DNA of 64,000 bases from Enterobacter cloacae (lineage in GTDB: Bacteria > Pseudomonadota > Gammaproteobacteria > Enterobacterales > Enterobacteriaceae): contig NZ_CP056117.1 of NCBI RefSeq assembly GCF_013375935.1, forward strand, positions 2,852,001 through 2,916,000. Direction: 5' to 3'. This document shows, piece by piece, positions 33,126 through 42,789 of the stretch. A program made the position numbers and the translations under genes. The number at the start of each line of letters is the position of its first letter. Position 1 is the stretch's first letter. Below the pieces are notes generated by a model that saw only the letters and a list, made by a program, of their open reading frames with translations, made no database searches and was not told the origin of the DNA.

Positions 33126-34286
33126 ATGAGTGAAATTTACGTAACCAGTCCTTTTTTGCCTCCTCTGGAAGAGTTTATCCCCTATCTGGAGCAAATATGG
33201 CAAAACAAGACCCTGACGAACGGCGGGCCTTTTCACCAGCAGCTTGAAGAAGCGCTGGCGGAATATCTTGGCGTAAAGCACCTGTCGCTGTTTGCTAACG
33301 GTACGCTGGCCTTGCTGACGGCGTTTCAGGCACTGCGTCTGAGCGGCGAGGTGATCACCACGCCTTATTCCTTTGTTGCCACCTCGCATAGCCTGCTGTG
33401 GAATGGCTTAACGCCCGTCTTCGCTGATATCGATCCGCGAACCTATAATATTAATCCGGATCGTATCGAAGAATTAATTACGCCGCATACCACGGCAATT
33501 TTACCTGTCCACTGTTACGGTATTCCTTGCGACATCGATAAAATCCAGAAAATTGCGGACGTTTACGGTTTGCGGGTTATTTATGATGCCGCACACGCCT
33601 TTAACGTGCGTAAAAATGATGTCAGTATTTTAAACCACGGCGATTTATCGATACTCAGCTTCCATGCCACCAAAGTCTTTAATACCTTTGAAGGCGGGGC
33701 GATTATATCCCAGGATCTAAAAACCAAGCAGCGCATCGACTATCTCAAGAATTTTGGCTTTGCAGGTGAAACCCGCATCGTGGCCCCGGGGATTAACGCC
33801 AAAATGAATGAAGTGGAAGCCGCGTTTGGCCTGCTTCAGCTTAAGCATATAGATAAAGCCCTGGAGGAGCGCAAGGCGCTCCATCAACGCTATTGCGACC
33901 TCCTGGAGGGGCTGGAAGGATTAACGTTCGTCGACGTGCCAGACGATGTGAGCTGGAATCACGCCTATTTTCCGGTGCTCATTGAGCCGGAATTTGGCAG
34001 AAGCCGCGATGAAGTCTATGCGCTATTCAAGGCAGATAACATTCTGACGCGCCGCTATTTCTATCCGCTGATCAGCTCCTTTGCCATGTACAGAGGTTTC
34101 CCAACGTCCGCGGAAGAGCATCTGCCTGTGGCGAACGCTATCGCCGACAAGGTGCTGTGCCTGCCTGTTTATCCGGGATTAACGTCACAGGATCAGGATC
34201 GGGTGGTGAATGCCCTGAAGCGCGCCGCGCTGCCCGGGCGGTTACCGTCTGACGAGTCAACAATACTCACGGCGCTGGCGGTATGA
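33126..34286 (+). CDS. DegT/DnrJ/EryC1-type sugar aminotransferase (VioA-like)
   Basis: The ATG at 33126 follows GAGG at 33116-33119 and gives 386 residues (MSEIYVTSPFLPPLEEF). PLP-enzyme features: 'SLFANGTLALLTAFQALRLS', 'YDAAHAF' and the Schiff-base lysine in 'LSFHATKVFNTFEGGAI' (about K183). The sequence is close, by recall, to VioA/QdtB-like enzymes that make dTDP-4-amino-4,6-dideoxy sugars from the 4-keto intermediate. dTDP-glucose synthesis genes are not here and would have to come from the O-antigen locus. Overlaps the ATP-grasp gene by 4 bp, so the two products probably act together. Confidence 0.85.
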   Translation: MSEIYVTSPFLPPLEEFIPYLEQIWQNKTLTNGGPFHQQLEEALAEYLGVKHLSLFANGTLALLTAFQALRLSGEVITTPYSFVATSHSLLWNGLTPVFADIDPRTYNINPDRIEELITPHTTAILPVHCYGIPCDIDKIQKIADVYGLRVIYDAAHAFNVRKNDVSILNHGDLSILSFHATKVFNTFEGGAIISQDLKTKQRIDYLKNFGFAGETRIVAPGINAKMNEVEAAFGLLQLKHIDKALEERKALHQRYCDLLEGLEGLTFVDVPDDVSWNHAYFPVLIEPEFGRSRDEVYALFKADNILTRRYFYPLISSFAMYRGFPTSAEEHLPVANAIADKVLCLPVYPGLTSQDQDRVVNALKRAALPGRLPSDESTILTALAV

Positions 34287-35449
34287 CGATGACGCGGACT
34301 GCCATGATCCTTGACGCGGGCTTTGCCTCACTGCCCTTGCAGCAGGCCATTAAGGCGGCGGGTTTTCGCACGCTCGCCTGTAGCGGAAAAGCCCAGGACG
34401 CGGGGATGAAATATGCCGACGCGACCTGCGTGCAAAATTATGCCGACAGCGACGCCGTGCTGGCGATTGCCCGCACTGAAAAAATTACCGCGCTTTCCCC
34501 GGGCGTAACCGACGTCTCTTACCTGTCTGGCTGTCGGGTCGCGCAGGCGCTGGGCCTTCCAGGCTTCGACGAGCCCGACGTCAGCGATCTTCTCTTTCTT
34601 AAGGACCGTTTCAGGAAATGGGCCAGCGCCCAGGGATACCCTATCCCGCAGGCCGCCGGCAGCCTTCAGGAGGCGCGCGCTATGGCGTTTCCCCTGCTGG
34701 TTAAACCCGTTGATGCCTACAGCGGAAAGGGGATTTCACTGATTCATCAGCCGTCAGAGCTGGATGAGGCGGTAAATATCGCCCGTGCGGCATCGGCAGG
34801 AGGGGAGTGCGTCATTGAAACGTTCTGCCAGGGGGCCCTGTACAGTCACTCCGCCTTTATCCGGGGTGGGCAAATCGTCTGCGAATTTTTTGTCGATGAG
34901 TACTGCACGGTCTACCCGTGGCAGGTGAATAGCAGCTGCCTGAGCGTCAACCTCAGCGAGCCGATGCGCGATCGCATCAGCGAGTGCATGCAGGCCATCG
35001 TCAGTGATTTGAATCTGGTAGACGGTTTGTTGCATACCCAGCTTATCGCTGACGAAGAGGCGTTTTGGCTGATTGAGGTTACCCGCCGCTGCCCCGGCGA
35101 TCTCTACTCGAAGCTGATTGAGTTCTCAACGGGCATAGATTATTGCCGCGAATTTGTCGCCCCCTTTATCGGTGAGCAGAGCGCGTTCGCGCACCGGCGA
35201 CCGGCGCGCCAGCGCTACATTGCGCGCCATACGGTCTCCAGCGAACGGCAAAGCCGTTTCTTCGGCTTTAGCTACGCCTCGCTGCCGGCCACGGTCATGC
35301 AGGTTGTCCCGCTTAAACAGCCGGGCGATGAACTCGGGCCTGCCCCCGGGGATCGCGCCGGGCTGGTATTTGCGGAGTTTACCGAACTTACTGCCATGGC
35401 GCGCTACACGCCGCAGCTAAAAAACTATTTCTCTTTTACTACGTTGTAA
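34283..35449 (+). CDS. ATP-grasp ligase of the flagellin modification cluster
   Basis: A 388-residue ATP-grasp protein: an N-terminal Rossmann-like pre-grasp part (about 1-110), the ATP-binding segment 'FPLLVKPVDAYSGKGISLI' (about 135-155), 'ECVIETFCQGALYS', and the metal-binding acid/arginine stretch 'FWLIEVTRRCPGDLYSKLIE'. Family members join a carboxylate to an amine. Coupled to an aminotransferase by a 4-bp overlap, it may add an amino acid or hydroxy acid to the new amino group of the sugar (inference). The exact acyl donor cannot be told from sequence. Confidence 0.75.
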   Translation: MTMTRTAMILDAGFASLPLQQAIKAAGFRTLACSGKAQDAGMKYADATCVQNYADSDAVLAIARTEKITALSPGVTDVSYLSGCRVAQALGLPGFDEPDVSDLLFLKDRFRKWASAQGYPIPQAAGSLQEARAMAFPLLVKPVDAYSGKGISLIHQPSELDEAVNIARAASAGGECVIETFCQGALYSHSAFIRGGQIVCEFFVDEYCTVYPWQVNSSCLSVNLSEPMRDRISECMQAIVSDLNLVDGLLHTQLIADEEAFWLIEVTRRCPGDLYSKLIEFSTGIDYCREFVAPFIGEQSAFAHRRPARQRYIARHTVSSERQSRFFGFSYASLPATVMQVVPLKQPGDELGPAPGDRAGLVFAEFTELTAMARYTPQLKNYFSFTTL

Positions 35450-35459
35450 GGACCGGATT

Positions 35460-36575
35460 ATGAACAGGCCGCTGTCACTCGGATTTATCGGCGGTGGGAT
35501 CAATTCCGCCATCGGCTTGACCCACAAAATCGCCAGCCAAATGGATGGACATTTCCAGCTCACGGCGGGCTGCTTTAGCCGCGATGTATCCCTGAACCAG
35601 CAGACGGGGCGGGCCTGGGGGCTTAACGACGAGTCCATTTACACCAGCGCGGTTACCCTGCTGGAAGAACAGCACGCGCGGCTGGATGCCGTTGTTATCC
35701 TGACGCCTACGCCGGCCCACCGTGAAATTATCATGGCCGCTCTGGAGTACGGGCTGCCGGTTATCAGTGAAAAAGCGTTGGTTGCCAACGCGGGCGACGC
35801 GCGGGATATCGCCCGGCGCGTGGCGGACATGAAAGGGCAACTGTACGTCACCTATAACTACACCGGTTATCCCATGGTTCGCGAACTGCGCGAGCGCCTG
35901 CTCAACGGCGAGCTGGGCAAAATTCAGCACGTCATGGTTGAAATGCCGCAGGAAGGGTTTATTCGCAGCCGTGAGGATGGCAGCGTGCCGCAGCCTCAGG
36001 AATGGCGACGCGTTGACGGGGACATTCCCACCGTTTCGCTCGACCTTGGTGTCCATGTTCACCAGCTGGTGGAGTTTCTGACGGACAGGCAAGCCGAAGA
36101 TGTCTATGCGATCAACAGCACCTTTGCGCGCGTATCGGACGTTGTCGATACGGTGAACCTGGTGTCCCGCTATGGCGACGATATGGTTTGCAACTACTGG
36201 TATGGCAAAGCGGCGCTCGGTTACCGCAACGGCCTGCGCATCCGCATCTATGGATCGCTTGGCAGCGCGGAGTGGCTGCAGATGGAACCCGAATATCTCC
36301 GTCTTGCCGATGAACACGGCAACGTGCGGCTTATCGACCGCACGGCGGGAGATAACAGGGTGGCTAATCAGCCGCGCTATTGTCGTTTTAAGGCCGGGCA
36401 TCCCGCCGGTTTTATCGAGGCGTTTGCTAACTATTACGCCGACATCGCCGCCAGCTTACGCGGTGAGCCTACAGGATACAGCCTCAGCTGCGATACCGCC
36501 GTTCGCGGCCTGGAGTTTCTCGAAAAAGCGCAGCAGAGCGCGGTGACGTCTGCGAAAGTCGATTTGCATCGTTAA
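35460..36575 (+). CDS. Gfo/Idh/MocA family oxidoreductase
   Basis: A 371-residue NAD(P)-dependent sugar oxidoreductase. The Rossmann start 'LSLGFIGGGINSAIGLTHKI' gives a G-x-G-G-G pattern, and the 'VISEKALVANAGDA' block holds the family's E-K pair, though the usual following proline is alanine. A C-terminal alpha/beta domain with 'DLGVHVHQLVEFL' contains the catalytic-type D and H residues. The start follows AAGGA 5 bp upstream. It lies 10 bp after the ATP-grasp gene. The likely role is oxidation or reduction of a sugar or of the acyl precursor in glycan synthesis. Confidence 0.8.
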   Translation: MNRPLSLGFIGGGINSAIGLTHKIASQMDGHFQLTAGCFSRDVSLNQQTGRAWGLNDESIYTSAVTLLEEQHARLDAVVILTPTPAHREIIMAALEYGLPVISEKALVANAGDARDIARRVADMKGQLYVTYNYTGYPMVRELRERLLNGELGKIQHVMVEMPQEGFIRSREDGSVPQPQEWRRVDGDIPTVSLDLGVHVHQLVEFLTDRQAEDVYAINSTFARVSDVVDTVNLVSRYGDDMVCNYWYGKAALGYRNGLRIRIYGSLGSAEWLQMEPEYLRLADEHGNVRLIDRTAGDNRVANQPRYCRFKAGHPAGFIEAFANYYADIAASLRGEPTGYSLSCDTAVRGLEFLEKAQQSAVTSAKVDLHR

Positions 36576-36597
36576 CAAAGGTTTAGCTGAGGACCAC

Positions 36598-37722
36598 ATG
36601 ACATTACTGGAACAAATACAGGGCTACGATAATCACTTCGTTGAAAGCATCCGCACTATGCATGCCAGCGGTCTTCCGCTGGTGCTGTACGGCGCAGGCT
36701 GCCTCGGGCAGATGACCGCGGAATTTATGTTCCGGGAAAATATGCCTCTCGATAAGGTGGCATTAAACCGACAGTACCTGACCGAGGGCATGACCTTCCA
36801 CGGCCTGCCGGTGGTGGCGATTGAAGATCTCATTGAACAGCCCGGCGAATTTAACTGTATCGTGGCGCTACAGTACGTAAGCGAAGCGTTGCAGGACGAA
36901 TTACGTCGCGGTGGCGCCAACGTGCTGGTATACGATCCCGCGTTTATCGGCGTAAGCACCCGTCTATGGTATACCCCGTCGTTTTGCGCCGGGCATAGCG
37001 ACGTCCTCGAAGAGGTCTATGCAGGCCTGGCAGACGAACGTTCAAGAGAAACGCTGGTCGCATTCCTGAAGCAGCGTCTGAGCGCAACGCGTGGCTTTTA
37101 CCAGACGGTCTACGAGCCAGCGCACTATTTCCCTGCCGATGTTCTCCGTCTACAGGATAACGAAGTCTTCATCGATTGCGGTGCCTACAATGGCGACAGC
37201 ATCGGCGCGTTTATGCAGGAAGTGGAGCGCCAGCAGGTCGCGATGCCGGAAAAAATTGTCGGTTTCGAACCGGATGCCGGTAATTATGCTCAGCTTTGTG
37301 ACAATACGCGTCAGTGGCCATTCTGCCAGCCGGTGCAAAAAGGGGTATGGGATAATAAAACCGTTCTCTCTTTTCAGTCGGGAAATGCCCTCTCTTCACG
37401 CCTTGTGGAGCAAAGCAGCAATACCGTCACCATTGAGCTGGACAGCATCGATAATATCCTCCAGGGCGGTAAAGCCACATTTATAAAAATGGATGTCGAA
37501 GGGGCAGAGCTTAAAGCACTGGAGGGCGCCGCTGAGACTATTCGGACCTGGCAGCCGCTGCTGGCAATTAGCCTTTATCATAAACCGGAAGATCTGCTGA
37601 CTATTCCGCAATATATTCAGTCACTCAGCGCAGATTACGCCTTTTATCTTCGCGGCCATCATCCGGAACTGGCTTTTGAACTGGTTTTATATGCTGTGCC
37701 AGCGTCGAGGATTATAAAGTAA
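36598..37722 (+). CDS. FkbM-family methyltransferase
   Basis: A 374-residue protein. The first 130 residues form a small nucleotide-fold domain with 'LVLYGAGCLGQMTAEF', as in sugar-modifying FkbM proteins; the C-terminal SAM domain has 'VFIDCGAYNGDSIGAFM' (about 190), 'IVGFEPDAGNY', and the FkbM hallmark 'FIKMDVEGAELKALEGA'. It would O-methylate a glycan hydroxyl. Start at 36598 follows GAGGAC. It is the last gene before fliA and 22 bp after the oxidoreductase. No terminator was found after it, so read-through into fliA is possible. Confidence 0.85.
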   Translation: MTLLEQIQGYDNHFVESIRTMHASGLPLVLYGAGCLGQMTAEFMFRENMPLDKVALNRQYLTEGMTFHGLPVVAIEDLIEQPGEFNCIVALQYVSEALQDELRRGGANVLVYDPAFIGVSTRLWYTPSFCAGHSDVLEEVYAGLADERSRETLVAFLKQRLSATRGFYQTVYEPAHYFPADVLRLQDNEVFIDCGAYNGDSIGAFMQEVERQQVAMPEKIVGFEPDAGNYAQLCDNTRQWPFCQPVQKGVWDNKTVLSFQSGNALSSRLVEQSSNTVTIELDSIDNILQGGKATFIKMDVEGAELKALEGAAETIRTWQPLLAISLYHKPEDLLTIPQYIQSLSADYAFYLRGHHPELAFELVLYAVPASRIIK

Positions 37723-37790
37723 TAGGCAAATAACCCCCCATTTCACCCATTATTCATCCAATTGATTACCCTCCAGAATCGGATAATCAT

Positions 37791-37798
37791 GCCGATAA
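37791..37798 (+). promoter_or_regulatory. Sigma-28 -10 element upstream of fliA
   Basis: GCCGATAA at 37791-37798, 26 bp before the GTG start, with the same CATGCCGATAACTCA context as E. coli fliA. A matching -35 is not clear at the correct spacing, so promoter strength is uncertain. Confidence 0.65.
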
Positions 37799-37823
37799 CT
37801 CAACTAACGCAGGGCTGTTTATC

Positions 37824-38543
37824 GTGAATTCACTCTATACCGCTGAAGGTGTAATGGATAAACACTCGCTGTGGCAGCGTTATGTTCCGCTGGTGCGTCA
37901 CGAAGCATTGCGCCTCCAGGTGCGTTTGCCGGCGAGCGTGGAACTGGACGATCTGCTGCAGGCGGGCGGTATCGGGTTATTGAATGCAGTTGACCGGTAC
38001 GACGCTCTGCAAGGAACGGCATTTACGACTTACGCAGTGCAGCGTATTCGTGGTGCGATGCTGGACGAGCTGCGCAGCCGCGACTGGGTGCCGCGCAGCG
38101 TTCGCCGCAACGCCCGTGAAGTGGCGCATGCAATGGGGCAGCTGGAACAGGAGCTTGGGCGCAACGCGACGGAAACGGAAGTGGCGGAACGCCTGGGCAT
38201 ACCTGTTGAAGAGTATCGCCAGATGTTGCTCGATACCAACAACAGCCAACTCTTTTCTTACGACGAGTGGCGCGAAGAGCATGGCGATAGCATCGAGCTG
38301 GTGACGGATGAACATCAGCAAGAAAACCCGTTACACCATTTACTGGAAGGTAATTTACGCCAGCGCGTGATGGAAGCGATTGAAGCGTTACCGGAACGTG
38401 AACAACTGGTGTTGACGCTCTATTACCAGGAGGAGCTCAATCTCAAAGAGATTGGCGCCGTGCTGGAGGTGGGGGAGTCACGGGTGAGCCAGCTGCACAG
38501 CCAGGCCATTAAACGTCTGCGCACAAAACTGGGTAAGTTATAG
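37824..38543 (+). CDS. fliA: Flagellar sigma factor FliA (sigma-28)
   Basis: A 239-residue sigma-28, exactly the E. coli length, with GTG start (MNSLYTAEGVMDKHSLWQRY). Region 2 'LDDLLQAGGIGLLNAVDRYD' and region 4 'LPEREQLVLTLYYQEELNLK' with its helix-turn-helix are intact. It reads fliC, fliD and other class III genes once the hook is complete and FlgM is exported. fliZ follows 54 bp later. Here the flagellin-modification cluster separates it from fliC. Confidence 0.97.
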   Translation: MNSLYTAEGVMDKHSLWQRYVPLVRHEALRLQVRLPASVELDDLLQAGGIGLLNAVDRYDALQGTAFTTYAVQRIRGAMLDELRSRDWVPRSVRRNAREVAHAMGQLEQELGRNATETEVAERLGIPVEEYRQMLLDTNNSQLFSYDEWREEHGDSIELVTDEHQQENPLHHLLEGNLRQRVMEAIEALPEREQLVLTLYYQEELNLKEIGAVLEVGESRVSQLHSQAIKRLRTKLGKL

Positions 38544-38597
38544 GTGATTGATTCACCTGAAAAATGCCGCACAACGTATTGACAACCAGGAGTTATC

Positions 38598-39149
38598 ATG
38601 ACGGTGCAGCAATCAAAAAGACGGCCTTTAAGCCGCTACCTGAAAGACTTTAAACACAGCCAGACGCATTGCGCCCACTGTAAAAAACTACTCGACCGCA
38701 TCACGCTGGTTCGTCGCGGCGAAATTGTGAATAAGATAGCGATTTCCCGCCTCGACACGCTGATGGATGAAGCCGCCTGGCTTGAAGAGCAAAAAGAGTG
38801 GGTGGCGCTTTGCCGTTTCTGTGGCGATCTCCACTGCAAAGAGCAAAGCGACTTCTTTGATATTATCGGCTTCAAGCAATTCCTGTTTGAACAAACCGAG
38901 ATGAGCCACGGCACCGTGCGGGAATACGTCGTTCGCCTGCGTCGCCTTGGTCAGCACCTGACCCTGCAAAATATCTCCAGGGATCTGCTGACAACCGGCT
39001 ATCTGGATGAAAATCTCGAGCCGTGGCTGCCTGCCACCAGCACCAACAACTACCGCATCGCGCTGCGCAAGTACGCCCAGTATAAAGTCCAGATGCCGGG
39101 CGTCATGAAGCAGAAAGTCCGCGCCGGAACAACTTCTGATATATATTAA
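38598..39149 (+). CDS. fliZ: Flagellar regulator FliZ
   Basis: A 183-residue protein with a helix-turn-helix/recombinase-like SAM-type fold, as in other enterics. Conserved 'RPLSRYLKDFKHSQTHCAHC' start with C-x-x-C, and 'GTVREYVVRLRRLGQHLTL'. FliZ antagonises sigma-S targets and tunes FlhDC output. AGGAGTT lies just before the ATG. Transcribed with fliA. Confidence 0.95.
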   Translation: MTVQQSKRRPLSRYLKDFKHSQTHCAHCKKLLDRITLVRRGEIVNKIAISRLDTLMDEAAWLEEQKEWVALCRFCGDLHCKEQSDFFDIIGFKQFLFEQTEMSHGTVREYVVRLRRLGQHLTLQNISRDLLTTGYLDENLEPWLPATSTNNYRIALRKYAQYKVQMPGVMKQKVRAGTTSDIY

Positions 39150-39177
39150 AAAAGAATAAGATGTAGCGCAGCCGCCT

Positions 39178-39205
39178 TTGACGTTGCAGGCGATTTCTCT
39201 ACACT
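39178..39205 (+). promoter_or_regulatory. Predicted sigma-70 promoter of tcyJ
   Basis: TTGACG at 39178-39183 and TACACT at 39200-39205 with a 16-bp spacer, ahead of the cystine transport genes. Confidence 0.5.
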
Positions 39206-39235
39206 ACTCAAAAATTCCACTGTATCGGGGTACTT

Positions 39236-40036
39236 ATGAAATTAGCACTTCTGGGTCGTCAGGCGCTGATGGGGATGATGGCCGTTGCGCTGGTCGCGGG
39301 TATGAGCGTGAAAACGTTCGCAGCAGAAAATCTGCTCAACAAAGTCAAAGAGCGCGGCACGCTGCTGGTGGGGCTGGAAGGAACCTATCCTCCGTTTAGC
39401 TTCCAGGGTGATGACGGCAAGCTGACCGGTTTTGAAGTGGAGTTTGCGCAGGAGCTGGCAAAACATCTCGGCGTGAAAGCCTCCCTGAAACCGACCAAAT
39501 GGGACGGTATGCTGGCGTCGCTGGACTCCAAACGCATTGACGTAGTGATTAACCAGGTGACCATTTCTGACGAGCGCAAGAAGAAGTACGACTTCTCCAC
39601 GCCGTACACCGTGTCCGGTATCCAGGCGCTGGTGAAGAAAGGTAACGAAGGCAGCATTAAAACCGCGGCGGATCTGAAAGGTAAGAAAGTCGGCGTGGGT
39701 CTGGGCACTAACTACGAAGAGTGGCTGCGCCAGAACGTGCAGGGCGTGGACATCCGCACGTATGATGATGACCCGACTAAATACCAGGATCTGCGCGTAG
39801 GCCGTATTGACGCCATTCTGGTCGATCGCCTGGCCGCGCTGGACCTGGTGAAGAAAACCAATAACACCCTGGCCGTTGCGGGCGAGCCGTTCTCCCGCCA
39901 GGAGTCCGGCGTGGCGGTGCGTAAAGGCAACGACGACCTGCTGAAGGCCATCGACGGTGCGCTTGCTGAAATGCAGAAAGACGGCAGCCTGAAGGCGCTT
40001 TCCGAGAAGTGGTTCGGCGCAGACGTGACCAAGTAA
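39236..40036 (+). CDS. tcyJ: Periplasmic L-cystine-binding protein TcyJ (FliY)
   Basis: A 266-residue solute-binding protein with a Sec signal peptide ending near residue 29 (VKTFA-AENLL). Bacterial periplasmic SBP_3 features: 'GTLLVGLEGTYPPFSFQGDD', 'GFEVEFAQELAKHLG' and 'RIDVVINQVTISDERKKKYD'. It feeds cystine to TcyLN. A terminator follows it, so the rest of the operon is probably expressed at a lower level or from another promoter. Confidence 0.96.
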   Translation: MKLALLGRQALMGMMAVALVAGMSVKTFAAENLLNKVKERGTLLVGLEGTYPPFSFQGDDGKLTGFEVEFAQELAKHLGVKASLKPTKWDGMLASLDSKRIDVVINQVTISDERKKKYDFSTPYTVSGIQALVKKGNEGSIKTAADLKGKKVGVGLGTNYEEWLRQNVQGVDIRTYDDDPTKYQDLRVGRIDAILVDRLAALDLVKKTNNTLAVAGEPFSRQESGVAVRKGNDDLLKAIDGALAEMQKDGSLKALSEKWFGADVTK

Positions 40037-40050
40037 GTCTCTGACCGATA

Positions 40051-41126
<1,076 letters not shown>

Positions 41127-41147
41127 AAATCAGGTAGAAAAATAATA

Positions 41148-41816
41148 ATGCAAGAAAGTATACAACTGGTTATTGATTCCCTGCCGTTTCTGCTTAAAGG
41201 GGCCGTGTTTACCCTGCAGCTGAGTATCGGCGGAATGTTCTTCGGGCTGGTACTCGGGTTTATTCTGGCGCTGATGCGCATGTCGAACATCTTGCCGGTG
41301 CGGTGGCTGGCGCGGTTTTACATCTCCGTATTCCGCGGAACGCCGCTTATCGCCCAGCTGTTTATGATTTACTACGGGCTGCCGCAGTTCGGCATCGAGC
41401 TGGATCCTGTTCCGGCGGCGATGATAGGTTTGTCGCTAAATACGGCGGCGTATACGTCTGAAACGCTGCGTGCGGCAATCTCCTCTATCGATAAGGGGCA
41501 GTGGGAAGCGGCGGCCAGCATCGGGATGACCCCGTGGCAGACGTTGCGCCGGGCGATTCTGCCGCAGGCGGCGCGCGTGGCGCTTCCTCCGCTGAGCAAC
41601 AGCTTTATTAGCCTGGTAAAAGACACCTCGCTTGCGGCCACCATCCAGGTGCCGGAACTGTTCCGTCAGGCGCAGCTGATCACCTCGCGTACCCTTGAAG
41701 TGTTTACCATGTATCTGGCGGCCTCGCTGATTTACTGGGTGATGGCGACGGTGCTCTCCGCCCTGCAAAACTATTTTGAAAACCAGCTTAACCGCCAGGA
41801 GCGTGATCCAAAATGA
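41148..41816 (+). CDS. tcyL: L-cystine ABC transporter permease TcyL (YecS)
   Basis: A 222-residue permease of the polar amino acid family, with five or so membrane helices and the EAA loop 'QWEAAASIGMTPWQTLRRAI' (about residues 120-140). It overlaps tcyN by 4 bp and lies 21 bp after dcyD. Confidence 0.96.
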   Translation: MQESIQLVIDSLPFLLKGAVFTLQLSIGGMFFGLVLGFILALMRMSNILPVRWLARFYISVFRGTPLIAQLFMIYYGLPQFGIELDPVPAAMIGLSLNTAAYTSETLRAAISSIDKGQWEAAASIGMTPWQTLRRAILPQAARVALPPLSNSFISLVKDTSLAATIQVPELFRQAQLITSRTLEVFTMYLAASLIYWVMATVLSALQNYFENQLNRQERDPK

Positions 41817-42565
41817 GTGCAATTGACGTTAAAAACCTGGTGAAAAAGTTCCACGGGCAAACGGTGCTGCATGGAATCGACCTTGAGGTCGCGCAGGGCG
41901 AAGTGGTGGCGATTATCGGCCCAAGCGGGTCAGGGAAAACCACGCTGCTGCGCAGCATCAATCTTCTGGAGCAGCCGGAGGGCGGGACGATCCGCGTGGG
42001 CGATATCACCATTGATACCGGCAAAACCATCAGTCAGCAAAAAGGGTTGATTCGTCGCCTGCGTCAGCACGTTGGCTTCGTATTCCAGAGCTTTAATCTT
42101 TTCCCTCACCGCACGGTGCTGGAAAACATCATTGAAGGCCCGGTCATCGTTAAGGGTGAACCCCGGGAAGAAGCGACCGCCCGCGCCCGTGAACTGCTGG
42201 CGAAAGTTGGGCTGGCCGGTAAAGAGACAAGCTATCCGCGTCGTCTTTCCGGTGGTCAGCAGCAGCGTGTCGCCATAGCCCGCGCGCTGGCGATGTGCCC
42301 GGACGTAATCCTCTTCGATGAACCTACATCGGCGCTCGATCCCGAGCTGGTGGGGGAAGTGCTGAACACCATCCGACAGCTGGCGCAGGAAAAACGCACG
42401 ATGGTGATTGTGACCCATGAAATGAGCTTTGCCCGCGACGTTGCCGATCGGGCTATCTTCATGGATCAGGGGCGAATTGTAGAGCAGGGGCCCGCTAAGG
42501 ATCTGTTCGCCAATCCGCAGCAGCCGCGCACGCGCCAGTTCCTTGAAAAATTCTTAATGCAGTAG
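41813..42565 (+). CDS. tcyN: L-cystine ABC transporter ATPase TcyN (YecC)
   Basis: A 250-residue ABC ATPase: Walker A 'IIGPSGSGKTTLLRSINLLE', signature 'RLSGGQQQRVAIARALAM', Walker B 'VILFDEPTSALDPELVGEV' and the switch histidine in 'VIVTHEM'. It powers uptake with TcyL and TcyJ. Confidence 0.97.
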   Translation: MSAIDVKNLVKKFHGQTVLHGIDLEVAQGEVVAIIGPSGSGKTTLLRSINLLEQPEGGTIRVGDITIDTGKTISQQKGLIRRLRQHVGFVFQSFNLFPHRTVLENIIEGPVIVKGEPREEATARARELLAKVGLAGKETSYPRRLSGGQQQRVAIARALAMCPDVILFDEPTSALDPELVGEVLNTIRQLAQEKRTMVIVTHEMSFARDVADRAIFMDQGRIVEQGPAKDLFANPQQPRTRQFLEKFLMQ

Positions 42566-42580
42566 CATTTTCACACGCAA

Positions 42581-42615
42581 TTTGCTCCAGATGTTCCTTC
42601 TGGAGCAAATTATCT
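42581..42615 (+). terminator. Putative terminator after tcyN
   Basis: TTTGCTCCAGA/TCTGGAGCAAA, an 11-bp perfect stem with a 7-base loop, followed by TTATCTT (a weak T tract). Confidence 0.6.
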
Positions 42616-42789
42616 TCCCTTAAAGCCTTTTCTGGTGCTTTTTTATTCCACCGAATTCGGATAAGCCCTCGCCAAATTAAAGATAATCTGCTCGGCGCCG
42701 ACATTTTATATAAATTATCGTGATTTATGTGTTAGGTTATATTCACCATAATTATGATTATCTTTTATCAGAGGCTTCATTCAGAAGGT

